From Holosporales bacterium (GTDB lineage: Bacteria; Pseudomonadota; Alphaproteobacteria; BNTO01): 15,733 bases of DNA. The position numbers were made by a program, and so were the translations under genes. The notes below the pieces were generated by a model that saw only the letters and a program-made list of their open reading frames with translations, did no database searches and was not told the DNA's origin. Positions 8,117 to 15,727 of this stretch are shown piece by piece. Every line of letters starts with the position of its first letter. Position 1 is the first letter of the stretch. Where the stretch lies: NCBI GenBank assembly GCA_031265645.1, contig JAISCJ010000003.1, positions 1 through 15,733 on the forward strand. The letters run 5' to 3'.

Positions 8117-9250
8117 CTAAACCTCGCCTGAAAAACCGTGTTTTCTTCGCGTCAAAGCAAGTATTATGCCCATAGCAATTCCAACGGCAATCATGGATGA
8201 CCCACCATAGCTTATGAATGGCAAGGTCATCCCTTTCGTTGGAACAAGTTTTATTGCTGTGGACATATTTACAAAGGCCTGCAGTCCGAGCTGAACGCTT
8301 AACCCGGTAACGGCAAACATTGCAAATATGTCTTGGCTCGCAATAACTGATAATAGCGATCGGATTACAATAAATCCAAATAGGCATACGATGAAGAAGC
8401 ATAAAAAAATGCCATATTCTTCGCCAGCCACGGAAAAAACGAAATCCGCATGCGCATCCGGAACTAAGCGCTTAACAATCCCCTCACCTGGTCCGCATCC
8501 AAACCATCCTCCGTGATGAAACGCTTCAAGGGATTGCCGCACTTGGTATAGTTGATCCAAATCTCCTAATTCTGGTTTAAAGAACGAGTCGATTCGCTGA
8601 GTTACATGCGGAATAAACATATATGAGACGACCAAACACACTGTTGCACACAGCACCGACGCAATGGTCCAAGCTAACGGCATTCCGGAAATAAAAATCT
8701 GTACGGAGGAAGACGCAACCGTCACAAATGTCATCCCAATATCTGGTTGACAGATGTTAAGAACTGCAACGGTCAAGATTAATCCACCTGCAAGCTTTAT
8801 TCCTTGAAAATGCGGATCCATCTGGCGCTCCCACAGCAACCACGCAACAATAACCAGCATGGAAGATTTTACGAACTCAGATGGCTGAAGCGATATGCCA
8901 AACAACGAAATCCACCTTTTAGACCCTTTGATTTCGTGGCCCCAGAGCAGGACGCACACCATTGCAAAAAGCCCTGTGACCAACATTATGGCGGCTAATT
9001 TGCGAATGTTCGAAGGCGAGAGCAGCGAAACAGAAACCATCGCTCCTAACGCCAACGGAACCGTGAGCAGATGCCTCTTTACAAAAAAATATCGGCTCGC
9101 CCCAATTTTTGTCGCGACACAAGGGCTCGCGGAAACGCTTAATACGATGCCAATGGCAACCAGCGTTAGCACAGCCCACAAAAGCCAGTGGTCAACGGTC
9201 CACCACCATCGCCCTAAAACGCTCGCGTCTCTTCGAACAAACTTATCCAT
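8117..9250 (-). CDS. ftsW: FtsW, septal peptidoglycan glycosyltransferase (SEDS family)
   Basis: FtsW polymerises lipid II into glycan strands at the division septum together with its class B penicillin-binding partner, in the inner membrane. The 377-residue protein has many hydrophobic spans. It shows the family motifs GSKRWISL and QPSEFVK (~109-128), VPDAHADFVFSVAGEE (~263-278) and VPTKGMTLPFISYGGSS (~336-352). Asp269 in the HADF segment corresponds to the catalytic Asp of SEDS enzymes. The TKGMTLPFISYGGS ending favours FtsW over RodA, as does the position behind murD. The start ATG at 9250 lies inside the murD end: the last murD codons and the ftsW start share ATGGATAA, so translation is probably coupled. 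It is within the usual FtsW length range, and the C-terminal tail is short. murG, the usual next gene, is missing. Confidence 0.97.
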   Translation of the reverse strand: MDKFVRRDASVLGRWWWTVDHWLLWAVLTLVAIGIVLSVSASPCVATKIGASRYFFVKRHLLTVPLALGAMVSVSLLSPSNIRKLAAIMLVTGLFAMVCVLLWGHEIKGSKRWISLFGISLQPSEFVKSSMLVIVAWLLWERQMDPHFQGIKLAGGLILTVAVLNICQPDIGMTFVTVASSSVQIFISGMPLAWTIASVLCATVCLVVSYMFIPHVTQRIDSFFKPELGDLDQLYQVRQSLEAFHHGGWFGCGPGEGIVKRLVPDAHADFVFSVAGEEYGIFLCFFIVCLFGFIVIRSLLSVIASQDIFAMFAVTGLSVQLGLQAFVNMSTAIKLVPTKGMTLPFISYGGSSMIAVGIAMGIILALTRRKHGFSGEV

Positions 9251-10760
9251 GACGCACCCTTTCTAGTAAATCACGAACTAAAAGTCTAAAAGTATCGCCA
9301 CGCTCTTCGTAGTTTTTAAACTGGTCGAAGCTTGCACATGCGGGAGATAGGAGAATGACTTTTTGTTTATCGTCAACAAGTTGCATATCGTCGGAAGTGT
9401 CTAGAGTAGTCGCAATAAAAGCTTGGTTCAGAGCGTTCGCCAAGTTTCCACATGCGCGATGTTTAACGTCGCCAAGTTCGCTCTCAAATCGATCTGTTGC
9501 ATCTCCAATCAAAAAAACCTCCTTTACATTTTTCATATGCGGGATAACGGGAGCGATCCCCTCGAATTTTGCTTTCCCTCCCGCAATAAGAAATATTTCG
9601 CTCGATGGAAAACAGTCTAAAGCTTTGATAGTCGAGTCTGCGTTGGTGGCTTTGCTGTCGTTTACAAAAATTACATTATTTAGATTTCCAAGAAACTCTA
9701 TTCTATGTGGTAATCCCTTCAGTGAGGCAATCATATTTGCAGAAGGACGTATTTCAAGATGAACCCCAATCGCGCATGCGATCGCCATGTTCATCCAGTT
9801 GTGGCGTCCTAGCAGCTTCGAATTGCTCGCTAGATCTATACATAGCTCATTTTTCAAGTGGCACGTTCCGCAAGAATCAACAAAAACATCTACGCCAACA
9901 CGCTCCGATATAGTTGTAACTGTACGCTTTTGAGACATGCATTCGCTACGTATTGTCTCAGACAAGGCGCCCTCCAAACAAAGGAAAACATCGCAATTAT
10001 TGTGCTCAAAAATCTTTTTCTTCGCGTTCACATATTTTTCAAATGAGCCATGGCGGTCAATGTGATCTGGCGAAATGTTAGTCAAAACGGCAAAATCCAA
10101 ATCAAGTGGTCCAGATAATTCTAATTGGTAAGATGATAATTCTAGAACATATATGAAGGGGGTGCATAAAAGGTCACCATCCGAAAAACTATCGTCACAC
10201 GTAATGTTTGCATTCAGATTAGAAAATTGGCCAGCATATAACAAGTTCAACGCGGGTATCCCAATGTTTCCCCCAATGAACACATTTTTATAGCGATATT
10301 TGAGAAGTTGTCCAATCAACGAAACAGTTGTTGACTTGCCATTGGTTCCTGTTACGCCAATAACCAATGGTCTAGCCGCGCTGTGATTATGCGTATCCCA
10401 TTTGAAACACACAGGATCCAACCCTTTGCTTAACAGGGGGCTTGGTGTGCAATAATCCTGTGTTTCATATGAGAGCCTTATATGTTCTCGTACAGCTTTC
10501 ATAAAAATATCTATGTCACTGAACACCTCTAGTCCATAGCTTTTTGCAGTAAGTGCAACAGGGTGATCAAATGGCACGCCAGGACTTTGCACAACAAACA
10601 AGGCCTTACGAAAGTCTATGTTTCTAATGTCGTTGATAATGTCGCTACTGCGCAATTTATCGTCAAACTTCAACACACAAACATTGCGCGACATAAAGTA
10701 ATCGCAAGTTGCTTGTCCACTTTTGCCAATTCCTAGTACTAGTACAAATTTGTCGGACAT
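9243..10760 (-). CDS. murD: MurD, UDP-N-acetylmuramoyl-L-alanine--D-glutamate ligase
   Basis: MurD adds D-glutamate to UDP-MurNAc-L-Ala using ATP, in the cytoplasmic stage of peptidoglycan synthesis. Visible motifs in order are the N-terminal Rossmann-like GIGKSGQA (10-17), SPGVP (59-63), the ATP P-loop GVTGTNGKST (135-144), ELSSYQLE (207-214), the GRHNWMN segment (318-324), NDSKATN (367-373) and LLSPACASFDQFKNYEERG (470-488). At 505 residues it is longer than the usual ~440-460. The extra length sits between domains 1 and 2 (~97-131) and in a second stretch (~177-199) rich in Asp and Asn. The start ATG at 10760 has GGAGGG seven bases before it. It is the first gene of a murD-ftsW operon read from the promoter at 10828-10856. 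Confidence 0.97.
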   Translation of the reverse strand: MSDKFVLVLGIGKSGQATCDYFMSRNVCVLKFDDKLRSSDIINDIRNIDFRKALFVVQSPGVPFDHPVALTAKSYGLEVFSDIDIFMKAVREHIRLSYETQDYCTPSPLLSKGLDPVCFKWDTHNHSAARPLVIGVTGTNGKSTTVSLIGQLLKYRYKNVFIGGNIGIPALNLLYAGQFSNLNANITCDDSFSDGDLLCTPFIYVLELSSYQLELSGPLDLDFAVLTNISPDHIDRHGSFEKYVNAKKKIFEHNNCDVFLCLEGALSETIRSECMSQKRTVTTISERVGVDVFVDSCGTCHLKNELCIDLASNSKLLGRHNWMNMAIACAIGVHLEIRPSANMIASLKGLPHRIEFLGNLNNVIFVNDSKATNADSTIKALDCFPSSEIFLIAGGKAKFEGIAPVIPHMKNVKEVFLIGDATDRFESELGDVKHRACGNLANALNQAFIATTLDTSDDMQLVDDKQKVILLSPACASFDQFKNYEERGDTFRLLVRDLLERVRHG

Positions 10761-10767
10761 ATTTCAA

Positions 10768-10793
10768 CCCTCCTGACAAAGCAACACGCTTTG
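10768..10793 (-). promoter_or_regulatory. murD ribosome site with leader hairpin just upstream
   Basis: On the minus strand the murD leader contains the perfect hairpin CAAAGC-5 nt-GCTTTG (10777-10793), followed by a strong GGAGGG (10768-10773) and, after 7 nt, the ATG. The hairpin sits directly beside the ribosome site without covering it. It may protect the 5' end or tune translation. Confidence 0.6.
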
Positions 10794-10827
10794 CGGCATT
10801 TTATCCTAAAAAGGGGGTAAAATCCTA

Positions 10828-10856
10828 TTTATACACACAAGCGCCAAATGTTTCAA
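10828..10856 (-). promoter_or_regulatory. Sigma70-type promoter of murD-ftsW
   Basis: Read on the minus strand: -35 TTGAAA (10851-10856), a 17-base spacer and -10 TATAAA (10828-10833). The spacer is ideal and each box differs from consensus at one base. Predicted transcription start is near 10821, giving a leader of about 60 nt before murD. Confidence 0.75.
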
Positions 10857-10858
10857 AA

Positions 10859-10982
10859 CAATAGCTCATCAGGATCGGCGCATTCTGAGGGAAACGTCTT
10901 AGCATAAATAGTGAATCATTCTGCGCTTGGGTATAAACTTTAGCAGAGTCTGTACCCAAACTAGCTATTGCTTTTTATGCGC
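10859..10982. other. Nested inverted repeats between divergent murD and yggT, possible small structured RNA
   Basis: Three sets of arms lie in this stretch. CAATAGCT (10859-10866) pairs with AGCTATTG (10963-10970). TTGGGTA (10927-10933) pairs with TACCCAA (10953-10959). GCGCAT (10878-10883) matches ATGCGC (10977-10982), which would compete with the first stem. A short CTGAGG/TCTTAG hairpin is also present at about 10886-10901. A CTTTTTAT run follows the 8-bp stem on the plus strand. There is no open frame. It could be a small RNA, a leader for yggT-valS, or regulator binding sites beside the murD -35 box. No known RNA class was recognised. Confidence 0.35.
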
Positions 10983-11052
10983 ACAAATGGCTCCGTGGCA
11001 GTTTTGCAGTTTTATTGTTTCAGCAAACATTTTTCTCACATAGCTTTTTTAT

Positions 11053-11065
11053 TTTGTAGTACAAA
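11053..11065. promoter_or_regulatory. Operator-like palindrome upstream of yggT
   Basis: TTTGTA-G-TACAAA is a perfect 6+6 palindrome about 33 bp before the yggT start. Its position suits a repressor or activator site, but the size is within what chance can give in AT-rich DNA. No clear plus-strand promoter was found in 10983-11097; the rest of this stretch is AT-rich with a TTTGC/GCAAA hairpin near 11004-11028. Confidence 0.2.
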
Positions 11066-11097
11066 TTAGGTTAAGACTTCCCTTACGCTCAGCCGGA

Positions 11098-11406
11098 ATG
11101 TTCACAGACATTATCATCGTTCCATTGCTACAACTCATTGATGTGTGTTTGCGAATGTATCGATATGCGATTACTTGCTACATAATAGCAAGCTTGTGTT
11201 TGTTTTTCGGATTGCTAAACATGAATAGCCCGTTGATATATAACGGCTTTGGAACACTTCGCCAGCTAATCGAGCCAGCACTACGCCCCATACGAAGGAT
11301 TTTACCTGTATTTGGGTTTCTGGACCTATCGCCGTTGGTGCTCATACTAGGACTGAAGTTTATCTCCAGCGTGATTTTTGAAATGATAGTGAGGTTGATG
11401 AAGTAA
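11098..11406 (+). CDS. yggT: YggT family small membrane protein
   Basis: The 102-residue protein matches the YggT family, small inner-membrane proteins of poorly known function, linked in various bacteria to osmotic tolerance or to division/membrane-associated loci. The N-terminal half (~7-40) is hydrophobic. It is followed by the family signature EPALRPIRRILP (59-70) and DLSPLVLILGL (76-86), which opens the second hydrophobic segment. This is one YggT repeat, the short form. The ATG at 11098 has no strong ribosome site, only a GCCGG just before it, so initiation may be weak. valS follows at 48 bp in the same direction, and the two are probably cotranscribed; GGCG/CGCC in the spacer could form a minor hairpin. 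Confidence 0.92.
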   Translation: MFTDIIIVPLLQLIDVCLRMYRYAITCYIIASLCLFFGLLNMNSPLIYNGFGTLRQLIEPALRPIRRILPVFGFLDLSPLVLILGLKFISSVIFEMIVRLMK

Positions 11407-11454
11407 GGCGCTTGGGAACGCCAAAAATGTAAGTAGTAAACAGAGGAGCGCGAT

Positions 11455-14049
11455 ATGTGTAAGCAGTTTGATCACAGCGGAATTGAGCCACGAATTGTTG
11501 AAAAATCAAAAACACTCATAACCCGAACGGTGAAAAACAACGTGAAAACAGAGACGTTTACGATAACGCTGCCCCCACCGAACGTAACAGGCTCCCTGCA
11601 CCTTGGTCATGCGTTTACGTCCATAATTCAAGACATGCTCCTTAGATACAAGCGGCAGCATGGATATGCCACACTTGGGCAGCCAGGACTAGACCATGCA
11701 GGAATTGCCACGCAGATCGTAGTCGCCAACCAACTGCAAGAACAAGGAATTAATTGGCAAGAGCTTGAACGAGACGAATTCATCAATAGAGTATGGACGT
11801 GGAAAGAACAGTCCGGTGGGACGATTCTTTATCAACTAGTTCGACTCGGAATGAGCATTGACCTGGACCGCGTCCGCTTTACTATGGACGAGGAGGCCTC
11901 GAATGCGGTGCTGTATGCATTTACAACATTGTACAAAGACGGGCTGATATATCGAGCCAAAAAGATTGTTAATTGGGATCCAATTTTAAAAACAGCAATA
12001 TCAGATATCGAAGTTTCAAATCGGATAGAACAAGGAAAAATGTGGTACATAAAGTACCCCATTGGACAATGCAACTTTATTACAATTGCGACAACTCGAC
12101 CGGAAACGCTGTTCGGCGACCAAGCATTGGCAGTGCATCCGGACGACGAGCGCTATAAACACCTCATCGGCACGAAAGCACGCATTCCGCTAACCGATCG
12201 GACGATCCCTGTAATTGCAGACGACTTCTGTTCTCAAGAAAAAGGCTCAGGAGTGTTCAAAGTAACCCCAGCACACGACTTTGCAGACTTTGAAATCGGG
12301 CAACGTCACAATTTGCACTGCTTATCTGTAATGGATGAATCTGGGCACATGAATGACGAAGTTCCAAAAGAATTTCAAGGTTTGCCTGTACTTAAGGCCA
12401 GAGAAAAACTCGTAGAGGCTCTGCAAGAAAAAGGTTTGGTGGAACGAACTGAAGAAATCACGCACTCTATCCCATATAACGATCGGTCAGGAGCAATTAT
12501 AGAGCCTATGGTGACAAATCAATGGTTCCTGGATACGAAGACGTTAGCGGATGCGGCGATTAAAGCTGTTGAGTCTGGCCGAATCAAGTTTATCCCTGAG
12601 CAATGGACTAACACCTACTTTGAATGGCTGCGAAACATTCAGCCGTGGTGCCTGTCCAGGCAAATACTCTGGGGCCACCAGATTCCGGTGTGGCATACTG
12701 AAAATGGCAAAATGTTTTGTGCCATGACAGAAGAAGATGCCAAACAACAGGCAAAAAAATATTTTTGCGTTGACGATAAATCTATACCAAAGCTAACAAG
12801 GGACCCAGACGTGTTGGATACGTGGTTTTCCTCCGCGCTATGGCCATTTGTTACACTAGGGTGGCCCAAAAGTCGTGAGGAAATGCGAAAATATTACCCA
12901 ACAGACGTGCTTGTAACGGGGTTTGACATTATCTTCTTTTGGGTGGCGCGAATGGTTATGTTCGGGCTCTACTTCACAAAAGATGTGCCGTTCAAAACAG
13001 TGTACATCAACCCACTCGTAAGAGACGAGCATGGACGGAAAATGTCGAAGTCCAAAGGGAACGTCATAGACCCTTTGCGCCTAATGAACAAGTACGGAAC
13101 GGACGCGCTGAGGTTGACGTTGGCGAGTTTGGCTGTTCCGGGAAGGGACGTGAACATAGGCGAATCGCATGTGGAAATTGGACGGAACTTTATCACGAAA
13201 ATCTGGAATGCATCAAAATTTTTAGAAATGAAAAAGTGTTTGTTCGACCGAGATTTTAATGCGCATAACAACAATTTGGAAAAACCTCTAAACAAGTGGA
13301 TCGTGCGAAAACTCATTGAATTTAAGCGAACAGCACAATCCGCGTTAGACGAAAGCAGGTTTGACCTATACGCGTTGAGCGTTCATAAATTCCTACGAGA
13401 CGTATTCTGCGACACATATATCGAAGCAATAAAACTATGCGATGATGACGAGACGCAAAATACAGCATGTGCGGTGTTTGCGGAATATATCAAAGTTGCC
13501 CATCCTGTGATTCCGTTTGTAACGGAATATTTGTGGGAAAAAATAACAAATGGCACAGAGCAAATGCTACTGATCTCGCCATGGATAGACAACTGTGATG
13601 CGCACGAACTAAAGCCCGACCTCGTCGACCACTACATTTCCGTTGCAGGAGAAGTTCGTTCGTTAAAAGGCATGATTGGATGCAAAGAAAAATTGGATTT
13701 GCTAATAAAAGCTGGTGAAAACGACGAATTCGTGAAATCCAACGTGCATTGGATACAACAATTGGCACGAGTAAATTCCGTGGATATTGTTGAAACATTT
13801 CCGTCAAAAGGTATTCGTTTCTTTGTTGCGGGCAGAGAACTGTTCATAAAATATCCTCATGAAATATCAAAGTCGTTGTTCGATAAAAAACTGAACACGT
13901 TAGCACAAGATGTTTCGAGGCTAACAGAAAAAATTGCGAACGAATCGTACAAGAAAGCCAAGCCAGAAGATTGGCAGTCGGACGTGGACTTATTGGAGGT
14001 GAAGAAAGTTGAGTTGCAGAAGATGGAAGCTATAAGCTGGAACTATTAA
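11455..14049 (+). CDS. valS: Valyl-tRNA synthetase
   Basis: ValRS charges tRNA-Val with valine in the cytoplasm and hydrolyses mischarged Thr-tRNA. The 864 residues contain, in order, the class I HIGH-type motif HLGH (49-52), GLDHAGIATQ (78-87), the CP1 editing-domain entry TTRPETLFGD (from 213), DVLDTWFSSALWPF (from 452), the KMSKS loop (529-533), an anticodon-binding domain and a C-terminal coiled-coil arm (~803-860) with Lys/Glu-rich heptads. GLDHAGIATQ and the coiled-coil arm identify ValRS rather than IleRS or LeuRS. The length is toward the shorter end for bacterial ValRS. The ATG at 11455 has GAGGAG six bases before it. No T-box leader was seen, as expected outside Gram-positive bacteria. 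Confidence 0.98.
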   Translation: MCKQFDHSGIEPRIVEKSKTLITRTVKNNVKTETFTITLPPPNVTGSLHLGHAFTSIIQDMLLRYKRQHGYATLGQPGLDHAGIATQIVVANQLQEQGINWQELERDEFINRVWTWKEQSGGTILYQLVRLGMSIDLDRVRFTMDEEASNAVLYAFTTLYKDGLIYRAKKIVNWDPILKTAISDIEVSNRIEQGKMWYIKYPIGQCNFITIATTRPETLFGDQALAVHPDDERYKHLIGTKARIPLTDRTIPVIADDFCSQEKGSGVFKVTPAHDFADFEIGQRHNLHCLSVMDESGHMNDEVPKEFQGLPVLKAREKLVEALQEKGLVERTEEITHSIPYNDRSGAIIEPMVTNQWFLDTKTLADAAIKAVESGRIKFIPEQWTNTYFEWLRNIQPWCLSRQILWGHQIPVWHTENGKMFCAMTEEDAKQQAKKYFCVDDKSIPKLTRDPDVLDTWFSSALWPFVTLGWPKSREEMRKYYPTDVLVTGFDIIFFWVARMVMFGLYFTKDVPFKTVYINPLVRDEHGRKMSKSKGNVIDPLRLMNKYGTDALRLTLASLAVPGRDVNIGESHVEIGRNFITKIWNASKFLEMKKCLFDRDFNAHNNNLEKPLNKWIVRKLIEFKRTAQSALDESRFDLYALSVHKFLRDVFCDTYIEAIKLCDDDETQNTACAVFAEYIKVAHPVIPFVTEYLWEKITNGTEQMLLISPWIDNCDAHELKPDLVDHYISVAGEVRSLKGMIGCKEKLDLLIKAGENDEFVKSNVHWIQQLARVNSVDIVETFPSKGIRFFVAGRELFIKYPHEISKSLFDKKLNTLAQDVSRLTEKIANESYKKAKPEDWQSDVDLLEVKKVELQKMEAISWNY

Positions 14050-14055
14050 GCTTCG

Positions 14056-14123
14056 ACTAATGTCTGTCGATTCTTGCTTTTTAATTATGTTAAATTTTTA
14101 AGCTGGCGGAGACAGACATTAGT
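14056..14123. repeat. 13-bp perfect inverted repeat just after valS
   Basis: ACTAATGTCTGTC (14056-14068) and GACAGACATTAGT (14111-14123) are exact inverted copies around an AT-rich 42-base centre. The left arm starts 7 bp after the valS stop. It could fold as a long-loop stem in the valS 3' end. The spacing does not resemble a classic terminator because no U tract follows the right arm. Confidence 0.85.
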
Positions 14124-14132
14124 AGAATGTTA

Positions 14133-14205
14133 ATAGCGGCTCTGGAAGCGTGGAGCAGGAAGCGGTCGAAAACCCAGGAGCAATTCTATAAGCTTCGCCG
14201 CCTAT
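14133..14205 (+). ncRNA. Possible structured RNA or leader with long imperfect stem
   Basis: ATAGCGGC (14133-14140) pairs with GCCG-C-CTAT (14197-14205) with one bulged C. GAAGC (14145-14149) pairs with GCTTC (14192-14196), making 13 pairs in one continuous stem. The 42-base apical part contains GGAGCAG, which can also pair with the 3' arm of the terminator at 14252-14258. There is no open frame. No known RNA class (SRP, 6S, tmRNA, RNase P) could be recognised. It may be a small RNA ending at 14268 or the leader of the next gene. Confidence 0.35.
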
Positions 14206-14241
14206 CCAGTAGCAGTTCAGACTCGACCCAGTAACAGAAGC

Positions 14242-14268
14242 GGGCAGTAAGCTGCTCCCAGTTTTTTT
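14242..14268 (+). terminator. Rho-independent terminator before the 457-residue gene
   Basis: GGGCAG (14242-14247), a TAAG loop and CTGCTCCC (14252-14259, two bulged bases) are followed by AG and seven T. It lies 28 bp before the next start codon, so it either ends the valS or small-RNA transcript or acts as an attenuator inside the leader of the next gene. Confidence 0.6.
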
Positions 14269-14296
14269 AACCAAAAGTCCCAAAAAAGAAGGCAGG

Positions 14297-15670
14297 ATGA
14301 ACAGTTTATTAATTCACGTAATGCGGAATGAAATAGACGTAACGGTGTTTTACATGAAGCGTGTAGTAGTAAAGTACACGCTTGTAGACCCAGACATTGA
14401 TGTCATCCTGCAACAATACAACCCCGTATCGGCGTCAGTAATATTAGATGCAATTTGGGGAGACTGCGAATTTATTCCGGTAGGAAAATTATCACGAATT
14501 GATAGATATCTCTTAAAAAAGAGATTGAAGCATAGAAATTTGGATTCGAACAAAATAATAATTGGTCCCAAAATTGTTGAAAGAACGACAAAAGACGGCA
14601 AGTTGGAACAAAATTTTATGGTAACAACGTGCGATTTATCAGATGCAAGCCAGAGCATATTGAATCAACTGTCGGAAAATCACATTCCACTAAACAAAGT
14701 GGACGTGATGCAGCGCACAATATTGCAAGCGGCAAATGTATCAACAAAATGGGGATGCCTTATGTGCCGGGACGCCGCATATGTGACGTTGATAATCGGG
14801 ATGGACAATCAACTGGTGATGGTTCGAAATTTGCTCGAAGATGAATCAGAACAATATGCCAGAGAAATCACTCAGACATTTCAATACCTAAGCAGGACCG
14901 CCTACCTGGAAGAAGACGAAATCACCATTCTGCAGGAAGAAGGAATCGCCCCGCTAAGTAATTTAAGTGTCAATTGCAAAAGCGTAGAAAGATTTGTCGT
15001 ACGACAAAGTTCCCCCAAATACCTATATCACAAGCGGACGCGTGCTCTTCACACAGCATACTTAATTCCAAAAATCTCAACCTGCATTGCAATCGCACTG
15101 GGGGCGTTCCTCATGCCAACATCCATTCGCAACTTACGCACCGCGCAAGCAGAGGAAGAACGTCAAAAAATATTTGAAAAAACAAATCATCTCGCGTCAG
15201 AAAAGGAGCTGGCTTTGTTAGAATCGCGATCTAGTGGGCAAAAAATTTTGGAAAAGCTTTGTAAATACAAGTTTTCACTGCGTTGGAGTGAGCAAAATTT
15301 TCTGGAAGCGTTAACGTTTGCATTGGAAACAGTGCACAAAGGAAGGTTTCTACAAAAATTACATTGTAGCACCGAGGAAAATTCCGTTTTACTGAATATA
15401 AACTTTTCGCCAGCTGATTTATACCGCAACGACATTCATGCGGCGGAAGCGGACACATTAAAACAGCATGAGGGGGAAATTTTAGCAACGGGCAAACGTG
15501 AGCTTCTTAGCAAGTTTAACAAGCCCATTAATTTTAAAACGAAAATTATTGATAAAAACATTTGTTTACATGTGGTGATAAACGAAACAAATACCCACAT
15601 ATCAGAGAATAAAGCACCGTGGTATTACAAATTTGATTCAAAGGTTAGTAATGCTATTCCGAAAGCGTAA
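14297..15670 (+). CDS. Single-pass membrane protein, PilM/GspL-like layout (tentative)
   Basis: Not firmly recognised. The start ATG at 14297 follows GAAGG with suitable spacing. Of 457 residues, ~1-250 lack a signal sequence and look like a cytoplasmic alpha/beta domain. Residues ~252-273 form one hydrophobic span (YLIPKISTCIAIALGAFL). Residues ~277-310 are a Glu/Lys/Arg-rich coiled coil, and the rest is a periplasmic-type domain. This N-in layout, with an actin-like-sized cytoplasmic part, matches inner-membrane platform proteins of type IV pilus and type II secretion systems (PilM-PilN or GspL). The segment LSRIDRYLLKKRLKH (~65-79) resembles the DR..L..RKL stretch of uncharacterised pilus-associated proteins; that comparison is from memory. 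A weak follow-on gene start lies 53 bp downstream, consistent with an operon. Confidence 0.8.
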   Translation: MNSLLIHVMRNEIDVTVFYMKRVVVKYTLVDPDIDVILQQYNPVSASVILDAIWGDCEFIPVGKLSRIDRYLLKKRLKHRNLDSNKIIIGPKIVERTTKDGKLEQNFMVTTCDLSDASQSILNQLSENHIPLNKVDVMQRTILQAANVSTKWGCLMCRDAAYVTLIIGMDNQLVMVRNLLEDESEQYAREITQTFQYLSRTAYLEEDEITILQEEGIAPLSNLSVNCKSVERFVVRQSSPKYLYHKRTRALHTAYLIPKISTCIAIALGAFLMPTSIRNLRTAQAEEERQKIFEKTNHLASEKELALLESRSSGQKILEKLCKYKFSLRWSEQNFLEALTFALETVHKGRFLQKLHCSTEENSVLLNINFSPADLYRNDIHAAEADTLKQHEGEILATGKRELLSKFNKPINFKTKIIDKNICLHVVINETNTHISENKAPWYYKFDSKVSNAIPKA

Positions 15671-15689
15671 GGGTTGGGAAACGAGAAAG

Positions 15690-15727
15690 AGCGAAGGCTT
15701 GTGAATAAAGCGAAGGTTCGTGAATGA
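15690..15727 (+). repeat. Two 19-bp direct repeats after the 457-residue gene
   Basis: AGCGAAGGCTTGTGAATAA and AGCGAAGGTTCGTGAATGA follow each other directly and match at 16 of 19 bases. Each carries a GCGAAGG ribosome-site-like element, and the second overlaps the possible next start codon. Confidence 0.8.

Noticed and set aside
8895..9266. Open frame of 123 codons on the plus strand
   Set aside because: It lies antisense to the well-supported ftsW and has no family features.
9355..9762. Open frame of 135 codons on the plus strand
   Set aside because: It lies antisense to murD; its composition follows from the murD codons.
10857..11097. tRNA gene or 6S RNA in the murD-yggT gap
   Set aside because: There is no T-loop consensus or cloverleaf spacing, and the stem lengths do not fit a standard 6S fold.
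12939..13259. Open frame of 106 codons overlapping valS
   Set aside because: It is another frame of valS, including the KMSKS region, with no start signal of its own.
14050..14296. SRP RNA, 6S RNA, tmRNA or RNase P RNA in the valS downstream gap
   Set aside because: None of the conserved sequence blocks of these RNAs could be matched, so it is left as an unnamed structured region.
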